Under the pieces are notes generated by a model. The model was not told the DNA's origin. It made no database searches and saw nothing but the letters and a program-made list of their open reading frames with translations. A program made the translations under genes and the position numbers. 64,000 bases of DNA. Origin: Mangifera indica. Lineage: Eukaryota > Streptophyta > Magnoliopsida > Sapindales > Anacardiaceae. Shown here piece after piece: positions 58,888 through 64,000 of this stretch. The stretch covers positions 6,138,001 through 6,202,000 of the forward strand of contig NC_058147.1 in assembly GCF_011075055.1 (NCBI RefSeq), given 5' to 3'. Numbering within the stretch: position 1 is the stretch's first letter; each line of letters opens with the position of its first letter.

Positions 58888-59385
58888 TCAACCGGTTAAA
58901 GCTTTAACCTTGAGTCCGGTTCTAGCTTTAACCTTCACTTCAATTTCTGAATGCTCAGAAAGATTAAAAGCCGAGAGAGTTAAATGATCTTTCATTTCCA
59001 CCGGCAAACCACAGTAGAGGGCTGTATTTTCAAGTGGAATGCCCCAGTGCCTTGCAATCTGAGCCCTCAAATCAGCAACTACAGTTGCTCCATCCACCAT
59101 GATCCGAGTCTGTTGGGCGTTGAACTTCACCAAAATGTTAAACTTTGTTTGTGCAATTGGTGTGATATGAAGAACAAGAATGGGAGATTGTCCAAACTCA
59201 AAATCTCCAAGAACCAGATGGTTCATCAACTCTTCACCCTTAAACGACAGAGTTTGCCTCTCAACATCCACATTCATAAGCATTTGAATCTGGCTCTTCA
59301 GATCTAAAATTGTTGCAGAAACTTGCATGGCTATATCAGTGGTGAACTCTGCACCCATGATCTTAAGCAGCACAGTTTTGTTCAT
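58888..59385 (-). CDS. Tandem ubiquitin-like domain protein
   Basis: Intronless, 165 residues, two ubiquitin-like folds: about 4-75 (TVLLKIMGAEFTTDIAMQVS, then QTLSFKGEEL, like RLIFAGKQL of ubiquitin) and about 80-152 (KFNILVKFNAQQTRIMVDGA, then ENTALYCGLPVEMKDHLTL). Neither domain ends in the Gly-Gly needed for conjugation; the C-terminus is a short repeat (ARTGLKVKALTG). It is therefore probably a non-conjugated ubiquitin-like protein of unknown role. No signal peptide or membrane segment. ATG at 59385 is the only in-frame start before the fold. It lies 440 bp downstream of the beta-propeller gene, same strand. A decayed polyubiquitin relative is an alternative, but the frame is fully open. 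Confidence 0.7.
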   Translation of the reverse strand: MNKTVLLKIMGAEFTTDIAMQVSATILDLKSQIQMLMNVDVERQTLSFKGEELMNHLVLGDFEFGQSPILVLHITPIAQTKFNILVKFNAQQTRIMVDGATVVADLRAQIARHWGIPLENTALYCGLPVEMKDHLTLSAFNLSEHSEIEVKVKARTGLKVKALTG

Positions 59386-59824
59386 GTTAAAATCTGAAAA
59401 TGGTATTCATTTACTTAACATCTTTCTAAATTCTAACTACTGCTTATAAAGTTAGAGTTGTGCTTCAACACATGCCCACAATGAAACAATTCAATTGTAA
59501 ACAAATACATGCCATCTTCATTCTATATGCATTCTGTAATTATTCTGTTTCATGTGAACTAACCATTAACTAGCACATAAAATTTGGCATAATATCATGA
59601 AAATCTTCATGGGTATTGATATTTTTTTATTTATTATAATCTTGGGCATTTACAAGGCAAAGCTATATATGAAACATTATATACTTACATTATCAATAAT
59701 ATACCATCTACCATCTTCTGCTTGTTTCAAAAGTAACAACTTAATACACAGAAAACATCTAAATAAAAAAAAAACTATTGCAAATATAAAATACAATATT
59801 ATATAAATTACATATGATATGTGC
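59386..59824. other. Short spacer between UBL and beta-propeller genes
   Basis: AT-rich, containing the presumed promoter of the UBL gene and the 3' UTR of the beta-propeller gene. No repeat recognised. Confidence 0.5.
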
Positions 59825-61978
59825 TCACCCAGCACACCGGGGTTTACTGGCCTTCAAAAATGCCAACTTTACTCCTTGGTTGGGCGTTTTATTCAGCCAG
59901 TGGCATTCCTCAAACGCACATTCTTCCTTCTTGCCCCACTCCACGTCAACTGGCGTTATATATTGAGGCCCCCACGCTGGGGTCCCATCCTCAAATGAAT
60001 TGTGCGTTAATCTCTTCAAATCAGAGCCGTCCAATTTTATCGTGAATATCTCTCCATAAGGCTGATAATGATGTGGGTTTGAGATTGGCTCGGCGGAAAT
60101 ACCTGCGTAATCTGAAGTAAACACTAGACTTTTCCCATCCGGACTAAACGTAGGATGGTTAGTCCGCCCGCCCAACCCGCTTTGAACCAATTTCCTTAAA
60201 CCGGTCCCATTAGGGTGGATCAAATACAATTCGAAACTCCCCGAACCTGGGTTCTCCCGATCCGATGCAAACGCGATCCAATCACCAGCCGGTGACCAAC
60301 TACACATCGTGTCCGTCCATGGACCTTCCGTTAATCTGTGTAGCCCACCCTTCTCTCCCTCAATTGCATCCATTATATACAAATTCTTGTAACCCGTTCG
60401 ACCCGATCTGAACACCATCAATTTACCGTCGGGTGAAACCGATGGAAATGCGTTGTTTTGGCCGTCAGTGGTCAACTTTTTGGCACCAACTTGATCAACA
60501 TCGTCCACGTGGATGGAAACGATATCGACTTCTGTACTCTCACTAGCAAAAACGGGTCCTGTGCTGGTGTACACAAGCCCTTCATGAACCGGGTTCCACG
60601 CGGTTGAAAAAGCGGTTTCTGGGTAAATCTGCCTCCGGTTTGAACCATCTGGGTTCACTACATATACTCCTGGGAAATCAACGTACGCGATTCGGTCACC
60701 TTTCGGTGAGAAAGACGGAAACGAACCGTCAATTCTAAAGAGCGAAATATCGGGCGATGGACTCTTGAGATTCTCGAGTAACAAGTGGGTGCTCTTGTCT
60801 TTTATATTTCTGTCACCCCTACACTTATGGTACCCGATTCGAGTTGAGTCAGGTGAGATAAACGGGTTAAGGTGGTGAGTGTTGGGTGAAATTAAACGAG
60901 TCAACTCGATAAATTCTTTTTTGAGAAGGTCAAATAACTCAACGTGGCGATAGCCCGAGTTGGGTCTTCTTGTAGCCACCGCTATGAACTTTTTGTTACC
61001 TGGTGAAGTAGCTGGAGTGAAAGCGTGGAGACCTGGTGGTGTGACCCGCCGAATTGTCACTGAACCGGTTGAAATCAACCCCGTTTTGGGTAGAATCGCT
61101 TTGTAAACACTGATCCAGTTATCTTTCTCGCTTCTTCTGTGGAAAAACAGAGTATAATCATCGACCCAACACGGCCACCCACCGTTTTCAACAACCTTGA
61201 CTCGCTGAGCCCCATCCCGAGTCAAAAAAACATAGATATCGGTAGTTAGCATCTCAACTTCACCATCCCACCCTTTCTCTCCATACGAAGCCACAGCCGT
61301 ATAAACCCCAGATGGAGATACTGCCGGACTAAAATCGGCAACTCCATACGGCGTCAGTCTCCTAGTCAACCCGGTTCTCAACTCGGTCGAGTACACCGCA
61401 GCCCAACTCGTCCTGGGTTTACCAGGGTCCTCATGGGTCGACACGTAGATTAAATTTTCACCACTCAAAGCCGGTTTATCTTTCACCGAAATTGCACTTT
61501 TTCCCTGCTTAATTTCCAACAAAGGTACTTGCACACGAGCGGTGATTTCAACTTGAAGCTCAAGGGCAGTTCTTGAACGGGTGTCCCTCGGATCACTATA
61601 ATAAACAGCATCGTAGTAGATGTTTGATGATCCGTTTCTTTCCGTGACGTAGATGAGCTGAAGAGGAGATGAATCATGCCCGCCCGGAGGTTGGATTAAG
61701 GTTTGATCGCGTAGAAGAAAAGAGAGGAGAGAGGGAGAAGTTGAAGGGAAGTGGCCGTTGAAATTCAGATACGTACCGTCGGTGATTTGAACCTCATCGG
61801 CGATTGATGGCGGATCCGAAGCCGGGAGTGTAAAGATGTCAAAGGCGTAATCTAATTTGCCAAGGGTAGTAAAGATAATACTGCTGCCGCGGGTGGAAGT
61901 TTCATGGTCCGCCGTAGCGCGGAAGAAGGATAAGAGGAGAAAACAGAGAAGACAAGTGAGAATTGTTACGGGTTTCAT
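59825..61978 (-). CDS. Secreted TolB/DPP6-N-like beta-propeller protein
   Basis: Intronless, 717 residues, GC-richer than its surroundings. An N-terminal signal peptide (ILTCLLCFLLLSFFRATA, cleaved near residue 23) points to the apoplast or secretory pathway. The body is a beta-propeller of PD40/TolB-type repeats with the pattern P.fSPDG..i.f.S: examples NPFISPDSTRIGYH, FPSFSPKGDRIAYVD, FPSVSPDGKLMVFRS, CSWSPAGDWIAFASD and HPTFSPDGKSLVFTSDY. Sites NGSS, NGTG and NKT could be glycosylated. No peptidase (alpha/beta-hydrolase) domain follows, so it is a propeller-only protein, like Arabidopsis At1g21670/At1g21680 (annotated DPP6 N-terminal domain-like) as I remember them. Function unknown. The start ATG at 61978 is directly followed by the signal peptide. 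Confidence 0.88.
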   Translation of the reverse strand: MKPVTILTCLLCFLLLSFFRATADHETSTRGSSIIFTTLGKLDYAFDIFTLPASDPPSIADEVQITDGTYLNFNGHFPSTSPSLLSFLLRDQTLIQPPGGHDSSPLQLIYVTERNGSSNIYYDAVYYSDPRDTRSRTALELQVEITARVQVPLLEIKQGKSAISVKDKPALSGENLIYVSTHEDPGKPRTSWAAVYSTELRTGLTRRLTPYGVADFSPAVSPSGVYTAVASYGEKGWDGEVEMLTTDIYVFLTRDGAQRVKVVENGGWPCWVDDYTLFFHRRSEKDNWISVYKAILPKTGLISTGSVTIRRVTPPGLHAFTPATSPGNKKFIAVATRRPNSGYRHVELFDLLKKEFIELTRLISPNTHHLNPFISPDSTRIGYHKCRGDRNIKDKSTHLLLENLKSPSPDISLFRIDGSFPSFSPKGDRIAYVDFPGVYVVNPDGSNRRQIYPETAFSTAWNPVHEGLVYTSTGPVFASESTEVDIVSIHVDDVDQVGAKKLTTDGQNNAFPSVSPDGKLMVFRSGRTGYKNLYIMDAIEGEKGGLHRLTEGPWTDTMCSWSPAGDWIAFASDRENPGSGSFELYLIHPNGTGLRKLVQSGLGGRTNHPTFSPDGKSLVFTSDYAGISAEPISNPHHYQPYGEIFTIKLDGSDLKRLTHNSFEDGTPAWGPQYITPVDVEWGKKEECAFEECHWLNKTPNQGVKLAFLKASKPRCAG

Positions 61979-63279
61979 GGTTGATTCGGGTTTGGGTTGA
62001 GATGGAGTAAAGAGAGGAGACTGGAGAGTTGATATTTAGATGGGGAGAGTGTGTTGTAAGAGATGACGTGGTGGGAGAATTTGTGGGTCCCAGGACAGGA
62101 CACGTGGCGAATATATAAAGGATGAGATTGATAATAATTTCGGATGGGTGGTGGATGGGAATATGAGAGTCAATTTCTATCCATGAAATGGGAGTCAGGA
62201 TTATTATTATTATTATTTTTTGTCTCTTTTAACTTTTTTTATTGTATATTTATGAGGTAGAATACAAATACATCACCAAATTTGGCTTTTTATTATAATT
62301 ACAATTAAAAAAACAATTTTATCCACATGTGTGGAAGAGCTGGAATGCAGAATTTCAGGGCACGGTTGGTTTAAATTGAATGGATTATATAAAATATTAT
62401 TTGAAATAAATTATTATTATTATTATATATAATAGAATTTAATAAAAATTAATAAGTATGAATAATTATTATATTTAATTAAAGATAATAAAATAATATT
62501 AATATATTATATTATTTAAATATTTTTAAATATAATTATTTTAAAATATTTTTTATATTATTTGATATATAAATTAAAAATAAGATTATTTTTATCTTAA
62601 AATATGATTATTTGATACATAAATTAATAAGTATAAATCCCTGGACACAACCCATAAAATTGCGGGTTGTGCTCCTGCAAGCCTCCCCAAAATCACTCGA
62701 GTTGGGCCGTGTCACGAGTTCACTTAAAAAGGAATATTTTTCAGATTTAATAAGGTAAATAATATTTTTTTATTTAAAATAAATCAAACTCTTTTCTAAT
62801 AAAAAAATTGAGTGTTCAAAATTTTATCATTCATTAATTTTTAAAACATTAAAAAATTAATTTTTATAATCAAACACAAATATTTTAATTATGACATTTT
62901 AAATTTTAAAAATGTTTAAAAACTTATAAATTGATTCTTGAAATTATTTGTAGACCAGAGTGGTAATTTTTTTAATTTACAAAAATCATAAAAAGTTTCG
63001 TTAACACCTTAATATTTTCAAAAGTATAATTTGTTCTAAGAGTACGAACATACATTATTCTCATTTCTTTCCCAACTTCTAATAGTATAATTACTAACCT
63101 GAAAGAGTCCAAGGGTCCCAATACAGTGCTTTAGATTTAAACGACAATTCCCTGTAAATCTAAGAAGCCATAAAGGGGTGTTCAAAGGAAAAGGGTTGTT
63201 GCTTACGTGGTTGTTACCTTGTGCTGCCATTTTTTTCCTTTTTATCTAAATGGGCATTGGATGTTTGACAGTTTGTGAT
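61979..63279. other. Promoter of the propeller gene and AT-rich spacer
   Basis: The first ~200 bp (minus-strand upstream region) holds purine-rich DNA and cacgtg-type G-box cores: gacacgtggc at 62099-62108. The rest is AT-rich, with no gene. Confidence 0.5.
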
Positions 63280-63640
63280 GAAGATAACATCCTCTTATCC
63301 TTGGAGGAACCTGCGTGGCTTAAAGAGACTTCACCTCCTACAACTCTTCCTTGAGGACAAGGAAGCTTGAAGAAGGGATATTGATACGGTTTGGAAATAT
63401 TTTGAAGCAAATAAACTGGTAAATAGGATTGATGGATTGGAGTTATCAAAATGCAGCAGGTTTAAGTGAAACGTTGTCCCTTACGTGTTAAAATTGTAAA
63501 TAGGATTAGGAGAGAGCGATAGTTTATTACTAAATGTAAAGGCTGTATATAAGTCATGCTTATCGTGCAAATTTGTAAAGGGAAAAGAATACATTCAATT
63601 TACATCTCCATTTCTCTCCCTGTGTTCCTTGATTATGGAT
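63280..63640 (+). mobile_element. Possible LTR-retrotransposon tail
   Basis: One reading gives RLHLLQLFLEDKEA, reminiscent of the end of gypsy polyproteins (LEDK). It is followed by a purine tract (gaagaaggga) and tattgatacgg, which could be a polypurine tract and LTR start. A leader-like pyrimidine stretch follows near 63605. No second LTR or other pol sequence is in the window. Confidence 0.25.
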
Positions 63641-64000
63641 TTTCTCTCTCTGGTTTGCTCTCTATCATATTCTTGTTGGCATCCTTTTATGGTCTACCTT
63701 TGATTAGATTCGCTTTACAGTCAAACCATGTGATAGTTTACTATAAAACTGTATGTAACGTGCACAAATGACATATCACAACATGTCATTTATACCTTCC
63801 ACTTCTATGTTCCGTACTCTTCGTATGGGTGATCAAATCTTGGTCGAAAGGGTCAACTTTCTTCACTTTCTTTTAATTTGTTTACTTGTGATTTTCTATT
63901 TCTTTGAGTGAATTCTAACTGTAAATGTTTGGTGTGAAATTAGACGAACCATAGCTTTATTAGTGGAGTTCATATTTGTTTTGTAATTCTGTATCCGATT
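63641..64000. other. Window end, nothing recognised
   Basis: No gene, splice pattern or repeat that I can support. An open stretch at 63556-63771 is short and lacks codon character. Confidence 0.4.

Noticed and set aside
59821..60045. 74-codon + strand ORF
   Set aside because: Antisense to the end of the propeller gene.
1..64000. CRISPR arrays, rRNA, tRNA
   Set aside because: No regularly spaced repeats, rRNA cores or tRNA B-box/cloverleaf were noticed; not expected for CRISPR in a plant nuclear window.

Overview
This is plant nuclear DNA from a core eudicot, probably a rosid; I cannot name the species. The genes carry many short, AT-rich GT-AG (and a few GC-AG) introns, intergenic DNA is strongly AT-rich and full of small MITE-like repeats, and the recognisable proteins are plant ones. 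No bacterial, organellar or CRISPR signal was seen.

Layout. 1-2.3 kb: the last exons of SWI3C, a chromatin-remodelling subunit (+). 3.1-6.6 kb: a complete 13-exon NRAMP metal transporter (-), tail to tail with SWI3C. 6.6-13.6 kb: repeat-rich spacer. 14.1-15.4 kb: a P-class PPR gene (-), with a possible extra 3' coding exon at 13.7-13.9 kb. 15.8-16.3 kb: a small DUF688-like gene (-). 17.1-22.2 kb: RFC4, a clamp-loader subunit with 12 coding exons (-), carrying a hAT-like insertion in an intron and E2F and telo-box sites at its 5' end. 23.5-24.2 kb: a decayed Ty1/copia pol fragment.

24.7-44.8 kb is a tandemly duplicated block with three leucine-rich-repeat receptor-like protein (RLP) copies. 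Copy A (27.8-30.3 kb) is intact. Copy B (33.0-34.7 kb) is a pseudogene cut by an unknown insertion and a 5'-truncated L1 LINE. Copy C (41.2-43.7 kb) is open but lacks most of its cytoplasmic tail. A small processed retrocopy with a 22-bp target-site duplication lies between B and C.

46.1-55.4 kb: two tandem A1-type cyclin genes (+), with destruction boxes and complete cyclin cores but divergent N-termini and different intron content. 56.6-57.3 kb: a Mutator-type non-autonomous element. 58.9-59.4 kb: a protein of two ubiquitin-like domains (-). 59.8-62.0 kb: a single-exon secreted TolB/DPP6-N-like beta-propeller protein (-). The last 2 kb show no convincing gene.

Several neighbours have Arabidopsis counterparts that, from memory, lie close together in two chromosome-1 regions: a SWI3C/RFC4/DPP6-like trio near At1g21670-21700, and a PPR/CYCA1;2 pair near At1g77390-77405. 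The window may keep an ancestral order that was split between duplicated segments in Arabidopsis. The genes do not form one pathway. RFC4 and the cyclins are cell-cycle genes, and the RLP block looks like a birth-and-death immune-receptor cluster. I found no clearly new molecular system; the most unusual items are the nested RLP block, the two GC-AG introns, the structural divergence of the cyclin pair and the possible PPR 3' exon.
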